NCBI GenBank assembly: GCA_020445165.1
Contig: JAGRHE010000127.1
Coordinates: 1-7,937 of the forward strand
Reading direction: 5' to 3'
DNA from: Gammaproteobacteria bacterium
GTDB lineage: Bacteria; Pseudomonadota; Gammaproteobacteria; Chromatiales; Sedimenticolaceae
DNA: 7,937 nucleotides
The notes beneath the pieces were generated by a model that was not told where the DNA came from, did no database searches, and saw only the letters and a list, made by a program, of their open reading frames with translations. Made by a program: the position numbers and the translations under genes. Below are positions 1 through 6,093 of the stretch, one piece after another; the first letter of the stretch is position 1; every line of letters starts with the position of its first letter.

Positions 1-110
1 GTAGTTGTCGTCGTTGGCAACTATAAGTTTGCGAATTGTTTTACGAGGGGACTCGCACCTCGGCATGCACCTCAGGTTTCGCGACCCACGTCGAATGCCG
101 TGTCGCCCCC
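1..110 (-). ncRNA. ssrA: tmRNA (ssrA), 5' part, cut by the left window edge
   Basis: Transfer-messenger RNA rescues ribosomes stalled on broken mRNAs: it is charged with alanine, enters the A site with SmpB, and then encodes a degradation tag. Read on the minus strand, the RNA starts GGGGGC at position 110, the 5' half of the tRNA-like acceptor stem. It continues with the conserved blocks ATTCGACG, GCGAAACC and GGTGCATGCCGAGG, all close to E. coli ssrA. Pseudoknot PK1 can be drawn: CGAGG (62-58) pairs with CCTCG (48-44), and loop bases TGCGA (57-53) pair with TCGCA (34-30). The tag reading frame opens after TAGTT with resume codon GCC at 18-16 and reads Ala-Asn-Asp-Asp-Asn-Tyr up to the edge, matching the ANDxNYALAA family of tags. 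The rest of the tag, PK2-PK4 and the 3' CCA half lie outside the window. It is downstream of smpB on the same strand, the usual gammaproteobacterial order. Confidence 0.96.
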
Positions 111-144
111 GAGATACCCGTATGACAGCGCTTGCTGCCTGGAG

Positions 145-157
145 TTCCGTGATTATA
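145..157 (-). promoter_or_regulatory. ssrA promoter (-10 box)
   Basis: On the minus strand a perfect TATAAT lies at 157-152, beginning three bases after the smpB stop codon (TGA at 163-161). Transcription would start near 146-145, giving a leader of about 35 nt that would be removed (RNase P in E. coli) to give the mature 5' end at 110. No good -35 hexamer is seen at the right spacing: the 17-bp position gives GCAACT, and TTCAAG at 175-170 is too close. The -10 match and its position before ssrA are what support the call. Confidence 0.72.
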
Positions 158-160
158 GCC

Positions 161-643
161 TCAGGCGGTCTTGAAGTTGCGCTGTTTGTCGCGCTGCCAG
201 TCGCGTTCCTTGGCATCGGCTCGCTTGTCATGCAGCTTCTTGCCCTTGGCCAGGCCGATCTCGAGCTTGGCGCGGCCGCGTTTCCAGTACAGCGCCAGCG
301 GCACCAGGGTGTAGCCCTTGCGCTCAGTCAGTCCGATCAGCTTGCCCAGTTCCTCGCGGTGCAGCAGCAGTTTCCGGGTCCGGGTCGGATCGGGGCGGAT
401 GTGGGTCGAGGCGGTCTGCAGCGGCGTGATCGTGGCGCCGAACAGGTAGGCCTCGGCGGCCTTTAAGGTTACGTAGGCCTCGGTGATGTTGACCTTGCCC
501 GCGCGCAGGCTTTTTACCTCCCAGCCTTCGAGCGCAACGCCCGCCTCGTAGCGGTCCTCGATGAAATACTCGTGGCGCGCTTTTTTGTTCAGCGCGATCG
601 TAGATCCGCCACCAGCTGCTGCATTTTTGCCCGATTTAGCCAT
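161..643 (-). CDS. smpB: SsrA-binding protein SmpB
   Basis: SmpB binds the tRNA-like domain of tmRNA, mimics the missing anticodon arm and is required for trans-translation in the cytoplasm. The 160-residue product has the full family pattern: [16 protein letters not shown] (residues 14-29), the beta-barrel block [15 protein letters not shown] (39-53), a central [15 protein letters not shown] (81-95), [12 protein letters not shown] (130-141), and a basic C-terminal tail that enters the mRNA channel. Length equals the E. coli protein. I chose the ATG at 643, giving MAKSGKN, because the family's N-terminus is about this long. An in-frame ATG at 661 would add six residues and has only an AAGG three bases upstream. 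There is no Shine-Dalgarno before 643. The gene leads directly into ssrA and is divergent from the SNF-ratA-rnfH operon. Confidence 0.97.
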   Translation of the reverse strand: MAKSGKNAAAGGGSTIALNKKARHEYFIEDRYEAGVALEGWEVKSLRAGKVNITEAYVTLKAAEAYLFGATITPLQTASTHIRPDPTRTRKLLLHREELGKLIGLTERKGYTLVPLALYWKRGRAKLEIGLAKGKKLHDKRADAKERDWQRDKQRNFKTA

Positions 644-645
644 GG

Positions 646-660
646 CGCGCGAGTTTAGCA
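646..660 (-). promoter_or_regulatory. Candidate extended -10 promoter for smpB
   Basis: On the minus strand TGCTAAACT (660-652) fits the extended -10 pattern TGnTAnnnT. Start of transcription would fall around 646-645, only two or three bases before the smpB ATG at 643, so the transcript would be nearly leaderless. That agrees with the absence of a ribosome binding site there. No -35 hexamer is seen. This is inference from motif and position only. Confidence 0.4.
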
Positions 661-759
661 TGCGCCTTGCCGTTGCCCGATAGCGCCTTGTTTGCGGCCG
701 GGCGATCCGCGAAAATCACACACTTAACGGTCGATTTCGACGCAGACGCAAGCAGGCGT

Positions 760-2172
760 ATGAATCAGCGCAGTTCCTCGATGCACGGCATGTGGTCGTC
801 GCGAGCCGTGTTCATCATGGCCACGGTCGGTTCCGCTGTCGGTCTCGGCAACATCTGGAAGTTCCCCTACATCACTGGTGAATATGGCGGCGGCGCCTTC
901 GTGCTGGTCTACCTGGCCTGTATTGCGCTGATCGGTGTGCCGATCATGATGGCCGAGATTCTGCTCGGAAGACGTGGCCGCGCGAGCCCGATCAGCACCA
1001 TGCACCGTCTGACCCGCGAGGAGGGGACATCCCGGGCATGGACCCTGGTCGGCTACGCGGGCGTTGTGGCGGGTTTTCTGATCCTGTCTTTTTACAGCGT
1101 GATCGCCGGTTGGGCGATCGCTTACGTGATCAAGGCGGCGCAGGGCACTTTGGTCGGCGTGACTGCGGACCAGGCGGGAGATCTTTTCGGGGAGTTGGTC
1201 GGTTCTCCGTCCGATCTGCTGCTGTGGCACTCGGTGTTCATGTTGATGACGGTGGTCGTGGTGGCGCGCGGTGTACGCCATGGCCTGGAGCGGGCCGTGA
1301 CCATCCTGATGCCGGGACTGCTGGTCATGCTGCTGGTGATGGTGGGTTATGCCTTCGTGAACGGTGATTTCGCGCGTGGCGCCGCGTTCCTGTTCAAGGT
1401 CGATTTCGCCAAGGTGTTTCAAATCTGCACCGGCACTGCAGAAGCCCTGGACTGCCAATTCAGCGGTGAGCCGCTACTGGTGGCGATGGGACATGCCTTC
1501 TTCACCCTGAGCTTGGGGATGGGAGCGATTATGGCGTACGGCGCCTACGTGCCTGACCGGGCTTCGATAACCGGGGCAACCATTACTATCGCTGTGGCCG
1601 ACACGGTCGTTGCTCTCCTTGCCGGTCTGGCCATCTTCCCGATCGTTTTCGCCAGTGGCCTGGAACCCAGTGCCGGACCCGGCCTGATCTTTCAGACTCT
1701 GCCGATTGCCTTCGGCGGGATGCCCGGTGGCCAGTGGTTCGCAACCGTGTTCTTCGTGTTGCTCGTGTTCGCCGCCTGGACGTCGTCGATCTCGCTGGTC
1801 GAGCCGGCCGTTGCCTGGCTGGTGGACACGCGCGGCTGGCGCCGTGGTGCTGCGGCGATTTTCGTGGGGCTGCTGGCCTGGGTGCTCGGTGTGGGCTCGG
1901 CCCTGTCTTTCAACCTGTGGTCAGGCCCCGAGTACCAGGTGTTCGGCAAGACCCTGTTCGATCTGAAAGACTTCCTGGCATCGAACGTCATGCTGCCGCT
2001 GGGCGGCCTTATGATCGCCCTGTTCGTCGGCTATGGCGCGGGGCGTCACATGGCGCTGGACGAGTTGTCGATCAGTCGCCAGCGCCTGTTCAACACCTGG
2101 TGGTTCGTGATCCGTTATGTGTCGCCGGTCGGTATCGCGCTGGTGTTTCTCAAGTCGGTCGGACTCTTGTAA
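760..2172 (+). CDS. Sodium-dependent transporter, SNF/NSS family (11 TM type)
   Basis: Inner-membrane secondary symporter of the neurotransmitter:sodium symporter family (LeuT fold), which couples Na+ entry to uptake of amino acids or related amines. The 470-residue product has the family signature in TM1, VGLGNIWKFPY (about residues 27-37), with the Asn of the LeuT Na1 site kept, then EYGGGAF before TM2. The unwound TM6 motif AFFTLSLGMG is at 246-255, and TM8 carries the Na2-type AAWTSS (338-343). I count 11 membrane segments, ending in TM11 with almost no tail, as in the bacterial group that lacks TM12. The periplasmic loop between TM5 and TM6 holds two cysteines (223 and 232). I prefer ATG 760, preceded by AAGCAGG; the frame is open upstream to TTG 667, and ATG 781 is another option. 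Substrate is not deducible. It is the first gene of an operon with ratA. Confidence 0.93.
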   Translation: MNQRSSSMHGMWSSRAVFIMATVGSAVGLGNIWKFPYITGEYGGGAFVLVYLACIALIGVPIMMAEILLGRRGRASPISTMHRLTREEGTSRAWTLVGYAGVVAGFLILSFYSVIAGWAIAYVIKAAQGTLVGVTADQAGDLFGELVGSPSDLLLWHSVFMLMTVVVVARGVRHGLERAVTILMPGLLVMLLVMVGYAFVNGDFARGAAFLFKVDFAKVFQICTGTAEALDCQFSGEPLLVAMGHAFFTLSLGMGAIMAYGAYVPDRASITGATITIAVADTVVALLAGLAIFPIVFASGLEPSAGPGLIFQTLPIAFGGMPGGQWFATVFFVLLVFAAWTSSISLVEPAVAWLVDTRGWRRGAAAIFVGLLAWVLGVGSALSFNLWSGPEYQVFGKTLFDLKDFLASNVMLPLGGLMIALFVGYGAGRHMALDELSISRQRLFNTWWFVIRYVSPVGIALVFLKSVGLL

Positions 2173-2607
2173 ATGGCCAGGGTCGAGAAATCGGCTTTGG
2201 TGCCGTACTCCGCGCAGGCGATGTTCGACTTGGTGGCCGATGTTGAGCACTACAAGGATTTCTTGCCCTGGTGCAGTGATTCGGCACTGGTTTCGGCGAG
2301 CGAAGAGCAGTTGTGTGGTCGGATCGAGGTGTCGCGCCTGGGAATCAGGCAGGCGTTCAGCACCTGCAACAAGCTGCATCCGCCGCAGCGCATGGAGATC
2401 GAACTGCTCGAAGGACCCTTTCGCCACCTGCACGGCGAATGGCAGTTCATCGAGTTGCGCGAGGATGCGTGTAAGGTTTTGCTGAAGATGGAGTTCGAGT
2501 TTTCCGGCAAGTTGATCGATGCGGCGTTCGGGCGCGTATTCAACCAGGTTGCCAACTCCCTGGTCGAGTCCTTCGTCACCCGCGCACGGGAGGTATACGG
2601 TGGTTGA
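2173..2607 (+). CDS. ratA: RatA, COQ10/START-domain ribosome-associated protein
   Basis: Small single-domain START/polyketide-cyclase-like protein of the COQ10 family. The E. coli homologue RatA was described as a toxin that binds 50S subunits and blocks subunit joining; other work links the family to ubiquinone handling, so its cellular role is not settled. The 144 residues align end to end with E. coli RatA from memory: SALVPYSAQAMFDLVADVEHYKDFLPWC at the N-terminus, LLEGPFRHLHGEWQF (79-93), and the C-terminal helix KLIDAAFGRVFNQVA (103-117). Its ATG follows the transporter's stop with no gap (TAAATG), so translation is probably coupled; no clear Shine-Dalgarno is present in the transporter's 3' end. 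It overlaps rnfH by eight bases. No key residue is missing and the length is normal. Confidence 0.93.
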   Translation: MARVEKSALVPYSAQAMFDLVADVEHYKDFLPWCSDSALVSASEEQLCGRIEVSRLGIRQAFSTCNKLHPPQRMEIELLEGPFRHLHGEWQFIELREDACKVLLKMEFEFSGKLIDAAFGRVFNQVANSLVESFVTRAREVYGG

Positions 2608-2917
2608 ACCACAACTGACGGTCGAAGTGGTCTACGCGAGCCCCACCGAGCAGGTGCTGGAACAGCTGCGTGTACCGGCCGGGTCCTCGGTAGAGACGGC
2701 GATCAAATCTTCGGGAATCATGGAACGGTTCCCGGAGATCGACCTGGCTGTGAACAAGGTCGGCATCTTCGGCAAGGCGTCGACGCTCGAAGCCGAGCTG
2801 GTCGATGGCGACCGGGTCGAGATCTACCGGCCGCTGATTGCCGATCCCAAGGAAGCGCGCAAGAAACGCGCGGCCGAGGGCAAGCAGATGAAAAAGGGAG
2901 CGCGTGAGACGGAGTAG
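2600..2917 (+). CDS. rnfH: RnfH family ubiquitin-fold protein (RatB)
   Basis: Small beta-grasp (ubiquitin-like) protein of the RnfH family, named after one occurrence in an rnf operon but usually found beside ratA; it is also called RatB, and its biochemical function is not firmly established. The 105-residue product shows the family core: LTVEVVYASPTEQ (6-18), VNKVGIFGKASTLEAEL (52-68), and the invariant GDRVEIYRPLIADPKEARKKRA (71-92). A charged Lys/Glu-rich tail follows. I chose the GTG at 2600 because it follows a strong GGGAGG (2588-2593) by six bases and gives the family N-terminus; it lies inside the end of ratA. Upstream in-frame codons belong to the ratA shadow. It ends 12 bp before the stop of the convergent bamE. 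Confidence 0.93.
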   Translation: MVEPQLTVEVVYASPTEQVLEQLRVPAGSSVETAIKSSGIMERFPEIDLAVNKVGIFGKASTLEAELVDGDRVEIYRPLIADPKEARKKRAAEGKQMKKGARETE

Positions 2918-2924
2918 GACTCCG
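2910..2924. terminator. Short perfect hairpin at rnfH/bamE convergence (weak terminator candidate)
   Basis: CGGAGT (2910-2915) and ACTCCG (2919-2924) form a perfect 6-bp stem with a 3-base loop that includes the end of the rnfH stop codon. It lies in the 12-bp gap where rnfH and bamE converge, so a bidirectional terminator could be expected. There is no run of T on either side, so intrinsic termination is doubtful. It could instead protect the 3' ends or mean nothing. Confidence 0.25.
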
Positions 2925-2929
2925 CCGCC

Positions 2930-3436
2930 TCAGTTGTCGCCGAGGCCCACGGTGTCGATGGCACGCCGCCACAAGGATTTCTCCTCGGGTTCCCAATCCG
3001 GCACAGTGACCAGGATTTCCTTCTTCGGCGCTTCGCGCTCGGATTCCGGCTGCGGGCGCATATCGCCGCTGATGCGGGTCAGGCGGTCGTTTTCGAAGAA
3101 CACGGTGACCTTCCGCATCTCTTCAGGCGTGCTGCCCTTGCCGAAGGTGTAGGTATAGTCCCAGCGATTGTCGTGGAACACATCGGTCAGCATCGGGGAA
3201 CCCAGCAGGAAGCGGACCTGGCGCTTGCTCATTCCCGGTTTCAGTTCGTTGACCTGTTCCTGCGAAACGACGTTGCCCTGTTGAATTTCCGGCCTGTAGA
3301 CCAGGGGGGCTCGGTCGAGTGCGTCGGGTACGATGTTGGTGATACTGCCGAGCGAGCGCAGGCCATCGCCGACCGTGCTGCAGCCGCTGCTGATCAGAGT
3401 TGCGGCTGCAGTAATGAAAATGAGAAGCTTGCGCAT
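2930..3436 (-). CDS. bamE: Outer membrane protein assembly factor BamE (lipoprotein)
   Basis: BamE (SmpA/OmlA family) is a small lipoprotein on the inner face of the outer membrane, part of the BAM complex that folds outer-membrane beta-barrel proteins. The 168 residues begin with a lipoprotein signal (basic MRK, hydrophobic stretch) and Cys19 as acylation site; the lipobox ISSGC is slightly off consensus with Ser at -3. The BamE core follows: YRPEIQQGNVV (47-57), LKPGMSKRQVRFLLGSPMLTD (65-85) and NRWDYTYTF (90-98). It is longer than the E. coli protein (113 residues). The extra length is a roughly 25-residue linker before YRPE and an acidic tail from about 124 on that ends in PDWEPEEKSLWRRAIDTVGL. 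No clear Shine-Dalgarno precedes the ATG. It diverges from fur across 84 bp, a common gammaproteobacterial pairing. Confidence 0.95.
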   Translation of the reverse strand: MRKLLIFITAAATLISSGCSTVGDGLRSLGSITNIVPDALDRAPLVYRPEIQQGNVVSQEQVNELKPGMSKRQVRFLLGSPMLTDVFHDNRWDYTYTFGKGSTPEEMRKVTVFFENDRLTRISGDMRPQPESEREAPKKEILVTVPDWEPEEKSLWRRAIDTVGLGDN

Positions 3437-3520
3437 ATTGAGTTGTTTGCCGAAGCGCGCTTTTTAGGAGCGCTAATGGTACCGGATGGCAGCTTAAGAA
3501 TAAATTGCCCGGAGGTGGGA
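3437..3520. promoter_or_regulatory. bamE/fur divergent intergenic region
   Basis: These 84 bp must carry the start signals of both divergent genes. On the plus strand GCTAAT (3472-3477) is the best -10-like hexamer, with TTGCCG upstream at a long 19-bp spacing. I see no match to the 19-bp Fur box, so autoregulation by Fur is not supported by inspection. The fur ribosome binding site GGAGG at 3511-3515 is the clearest element; bamE has none. Confidence 0.35.
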
Positions 3521-3949
3521 GTGGAAAACCAGGACATTCGCAAAGCAGGACTGAAGGTCACCCTGCCCAGGGTCAAAATCCTTGAGATCCTCGAGTCCAG
3601 CGATTCCCGCCACATGACCGCGGAAGATGTGTACAAGGCACTGCTCGAGCGTGGTGAAGAGATTGGGTTGGCGACCGTCTACCGGGTGCTCACCCAGTTC
3701 GTGGGCGCCGGTCTTGCCGAGAAGCATCATTTCGAAGGTGGACAAGCCGTATTCGAACTCGATCGCGGGCATCACCACGACCACATCGTCTGCGAACAGT
3801 GCGGCCGGGTGGAGGAGTTCGTCGACGAGACGATCGAAAAATGCCAACGCCAGATCGCAGAGAAGAAGGGATTCGAGATCCGCGACCACTCATTGATCAT
3901 CTACGGGCACTGCACCCGCACCAACTGTCCTCATGCCGGTGGAGATTGA
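3521..3949 (+). CDS. fur: Ferric uptake regulator Fur
   Basis: Dimeric metal-dependent repressor that binds DNA with Fe(II) and shuts off iron-uptake genes when iron is sufficient. The 142-residue product is canonical: KAGLKVTLPRVKILEIL (8-24), the recognition-helix region GEEIGLATVYRVLTQF (45-60), HHFEGG (69-74), and the metal-site block RGHHHDHIVCEQC (82-94). Structural-zinc cysteines are present at 91/94 and at 131/136, and His31 matches the E. coli regulatory-site His. I chose GTG 3521: GGAGG lies five bases upstream and the product then starts as in E. coli Fur. A second in-frame GTG sits at 3515 inside the ribosome binding site. The frame stays open upstream over bamE, which does not indicate a longer protein. 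It converges on dctM with a 31-bp gap that shows no T-tract terminator. Confidence 0.96.
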   Translation: MENQDIRKAGLKVTLPRVKILEILESSDSRHMTAEDVYKALLERGEEIGLATVYRVLTQFVGAGLAEKHHFEGGQAVFELDRGHHHDHIVCEQCGRVEEFVDETIEKCQRQIAEKKGFEIRDHSLIIYGHCTRTNCPHAGGD

Positions 3950-3980
3950 ACGCACCGACCTTGCTGCCCCGAGGGACACG

Positions 3981-5387
3981 TCACGCGTAGCCCATTAGGC
4001 CCGGCAGCCACAGTACGATGCCGGGCAGTGCGATCAACACCGCGATCGTCACCACGTCGGCGACGAAGAAGGGGGCACAGCCGCGGAACACGTCTTGGAC
4101 CGTGCATTCGGGCCGGACACCGGCAACCACGAAGCAGTTGAGCCCGATCGGCGGCGTGATCAGGCACAGTTCCGCCATCTTCACGACAATGATCCCGAAC
4201 CAGATCGAGCAGCCCACGCCTGACACACCGAAAGCCGATTCGGCCGCTGTCACACCGTCACCACCGTTGAGCGCGATCACGGCCGGATAGACGACCGGCA
4301 GCGTCAGCAGCAGCATGCCGATCGCGTCCATGAACATACCCAGCACCGCATAGGCGAGCAAAATCATCAGCAGCGTCAGATACGGGCTCTGCTCGAGACT
4401 CGTGATCCACGCGGAGAATGCGCCGGGCAGGTCTGCGAAGCCGAGAAAACGGACATAAAGCAGTACGCCCCAGATGATCGTGAAGATCATGACCGTGAGC
4501 TTGGCCGTCTCCATCAGCGAACTCTTGAGCTCGGTCCAGCGTGTGCCGTGGTAAAGGGCCATGCACAGAATCACAAATGCACCAAGGGAGCCGGCCTCGG
4601 TCGGCGTACCGACGCCGCCGTAGATGCACACCACGATGATCGCGATCACGACGAAGATCGGCAGCGCGCCCGGCAGTGATTCGAAACGCTGACGCCAGCT
4701 GAAGCCTGAAATCGGCGGGCCGAAGTTCTTGCGCGTCATCGCCAGCAGGATTACGAGCGCGCCGTAGATCAGGGCAGAGACGGCGCCGGGCAAAAAACCG
4801 GCCATCAGCAGCGCGCCGACATCCTGCTCGACGATGATCGCGTAGATGACAAGGATCGCCGACGGAGGGATCAGTGAGGCGAGCGTGCCGCCGGCGGCAA
4901 CCACTCCGGATGCGAAACGCTTGTCATAGCCGAGCTTGAGCATCTCCGGTACTGCGATCCGGGCGAACACGGCCGACGTGGCGACCGACGCACCGGACAC
5001 GGCGGCAAAGCCGGCGGTCGAGAACACGGTGGCGACACCCATGCCGCCGGGCAGCCAGCCGAGCCAGCGTTTCGCCGCCTCGAACAGGGCGGTGGTCAGC
5101 CCGGCGTGGTAGGCGAGGAACCCGATCAGGATAAAGGTCGGTATCAGCGACAACGCCAGTGTCGAAACCTTCGAGTGCGGGATGGTGCCCGCCATCTTGA
5201 CCGCAACCAGGAACCCGCGTTCGAAGCCGAGCTTGGCCGAAAAGATCCACAACAGACCGAGAAAGCCGGCAAGTGCCGCGGCGAATGCGACGCGGACGCC
5301 GATGACGACGAAGAACAACATCGCGCCGGTGACCCACAGGCCGATCTCCATCGGCTCGGCCTGGCCCATGTACTCGATCAGCCCCAT
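3981..5387 (-). CDS. dctM: TRAP transporter large membrane subunit DctM
   Basis: Large (channel/transport) subunit of a tripartite ATP-independent periplasmic transporter, which moves an organic anion such as a dicarboxylate, keto acid or sialic-acid-like solute using the Na+ gradient. The 468-residue hydrophobic product shows the family landmarks: AAGGTLASLIPPSAILVIYAI (164-184), YGGVGTPTEAGSLGAF (256-271), and LITPPIGLNCFVVAGV (419-434). About 12 membrane segments can be drawn. It is longer than the usual 425 or so residues, mainly from a Gly/Ser/Ala-rich stretch at about 385-403 (GGDGVTAAESAFGVSGVG) placed before the IWFGIIVVKMAE segment. Its ATG overlaps the dctQ stop by one base (TGATG), with GGAG about 11 bases upstream, implying coupled translation. 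It is the last gene of the operon. Confidence 0.95.
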   Translation of the reverse strand: MGLIEYMGQAEPMEIGLWVTGAMLFFVVIGVRVAFAAALAGFLGLLWIFSAKLGFERGFLVAVKMAGTIPHSKVSTLALSLIPTFILIGFLAYHAGLTTALFEAAKRWLGWLPGGMGVATVFSTAGFAAVSGASVATSAVFARIAVPEMLKLGYDKRFASGVVAAGGTLASLIPPSAILVIYAIIVEQDVGALLMAGFLPGAVSALIYGALVILLAMTRKNFGPPISGFSWRQRFESLPGALPIFVVIAIIVVCIYGGVGTPTEAGSLGAFVILCMALYHGTRWTELKSSLMETAKLTVMIFTIIWGVLLYVRFLGFADLPGAFSAWITSLEQSPYLTLLMILLAYAVLGMFMDAIGMLLLTLPVVYPAVIALNGGDGVTAAESAFGVSGVGCSIWFGIIVVKMAELCLITPPIGLNCFVVAGVRPECTVQDVFRGCAPFFVADVVTIAVLIALPGIVLWLPGLMGYA

Positions 5388-6010
5388 CAGCGACCGCTCC
5401 GCAGATCACCCATGACCGATTCGGCTTCCTTGGCTGCGACATCGGCGGCATTTTCGATCAGCGGTACGGCAACCGGCTGGTCGCCACCGTCGCGGATTGC
5501 CCTGGCGTAGCCCCATAGCTGCAGCAAAAGTCGCAGGGCGAGTACGCACAATGCGAAGGTTACAACCAATTTGGCCGGCCAGGTCGGCAGCTGGATGTCG
5601 AGCGACGAGTCACCGATGTCGTAGGCGCGCCAGAAGTGCAGGTACGAGCCCCAAATCAATATCAGGGTCACGAGCAGGATCAGCAGCGTCGAGATGAACT
5701 CGGTGAACCACAGGAAGCGTCCGTGCAGGTGCCCGATGACGATGTCCATCCGGATATGTCCGCCGACGCGCTTGGTGTAGGCAATGCCGAGGAAGGCGAT
5801 GAAGGCCATGGCCTGTTCGACCCAGTCGACATAGCCGACGACCGGGAGCGAGAACAGCCAGCGGCCGAGCACGTTGACCGTTGCCAACAGCACGAGCAGG
5901 AAGATTGCGATACCGCCGAACAGGTTGATGATGGATTCGAACCTGAACAACAGGCGGTCGAGGCGGCTGATGGTCGAGCCGTCCTCGAGAACAGTCGCGC
6001 TACCGGACAT
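5387..6010 (-). CDS. dctQ: TRAP transporter small membrane subunit DctQ
   Basis: Small membrane subunit that partners DctM in the inner membrane and stabilises the transporter. The 207 residues hold four predicted membrane helices at about 26-48, 60-79, 102-123 and 146-168. The family's acidic/basic pattern after TM1 is present (NVLGRWLFSLPVVGYVDWVEQ), as is the typical GIAYTKRVGGHIRMDI (74-89) between TM2 and TM3. The Glu/Asp-rich C-terminal tail of about 35 residues should be cytoplasmic. The ATG at 6010 is preceded by GGAGGG with a seven-base spacer, so it can initiate independently of dctP. It sits between dctP and dctM and shares one base with dctM. Confidence 0.93.
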   Translation of the reverse strand: MSGSATVLEDGSTISRLDRLLFRFESIINLFGGIAIFLLVLLATVNVLGRWLFSLPVVGYVDWVEQAMAFIAFLGIAYTKRVGGHIRMDIVIGHLHGRFLWFTEFISTLLILLVTLILIWGSYLHFWRAYDIGDSSLDIQLPTWPAKLVVTFALCVLALRLLLQLWGYARAIRDGGDQPVAVPLIENAADVAAKEAESVMGDLRSGR

Positions 6011-6053
6011 GTCGCAGCCCTCCGAGTTGCCGGATCCTCTGCCGAGTCATCGG

Positions 6054-6080
6054 GTGCCCGCCGTATGCAGCGGCGGACAC
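6054..6080 (-). promoter_or_regulatory. Stem-loop in the dctP-dctQ gap
   Basis: In the minus-strand transcript, bases 6080-6071 pair with 6063-6054: ten base pairs (GTGTCCGCCG with CGGCGGGCAC, one U-G wobble) around a seven-base loop at 6070-6064. It starts 13 nt after the dctP stop within an 83-nt gap. No U run follows, so it is not a simple terminator. Placement after a binding-protein gene fits an mRNA-stabilising hairpin or a partial transcription brake that keeps DctP in excess over DctQM. That role is inferred. Confidence 0.55.
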
Positions 6081-6093
6081 GTGTCGACAGGGC

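Noticed and set aside
5..466. Plus-strand open frame of 153 codons across ssrA and smpB
   Set aside because: It is antisense to a well-matched tmRNA and to SmpB; its composition is that of a GC-rich shadow frame with no recognisable domain.
724..1458. Minus-strand frame of 244 codons opposite the SNF transporter, rich in His, Gln, Arg and Asp
   Set aside because: Composition is the mirror of a hydrophobic membrane-protein gene; the plus-strand transporter has clear family motifs throughout.
1921..2433. Minus-strand frame of 170 codons opposite the SNF end and ratA
   Set aside because: Antisense to two recognised genes and without any motif.
3454..3474. Short inverted repeat AGCGC/GCGCT between bamE and fur
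   Set aside because: Only five base pairs with an 11-base loop in GC-rich DNA; not above chance by eye.
3173..3520. N-terminal extension of the fur frame back into bamE
   Set aside because: Fur matches E. coli Fur from the GTG at 3521, which has a proper GGAGG; the upstream part is antisense bamE sequence.
3950..3980. Terminator between convergent fur and dctM
   Set aside because: The 31-bp gap has only a trivial CCC/GGG pairing and no T run in either direction.
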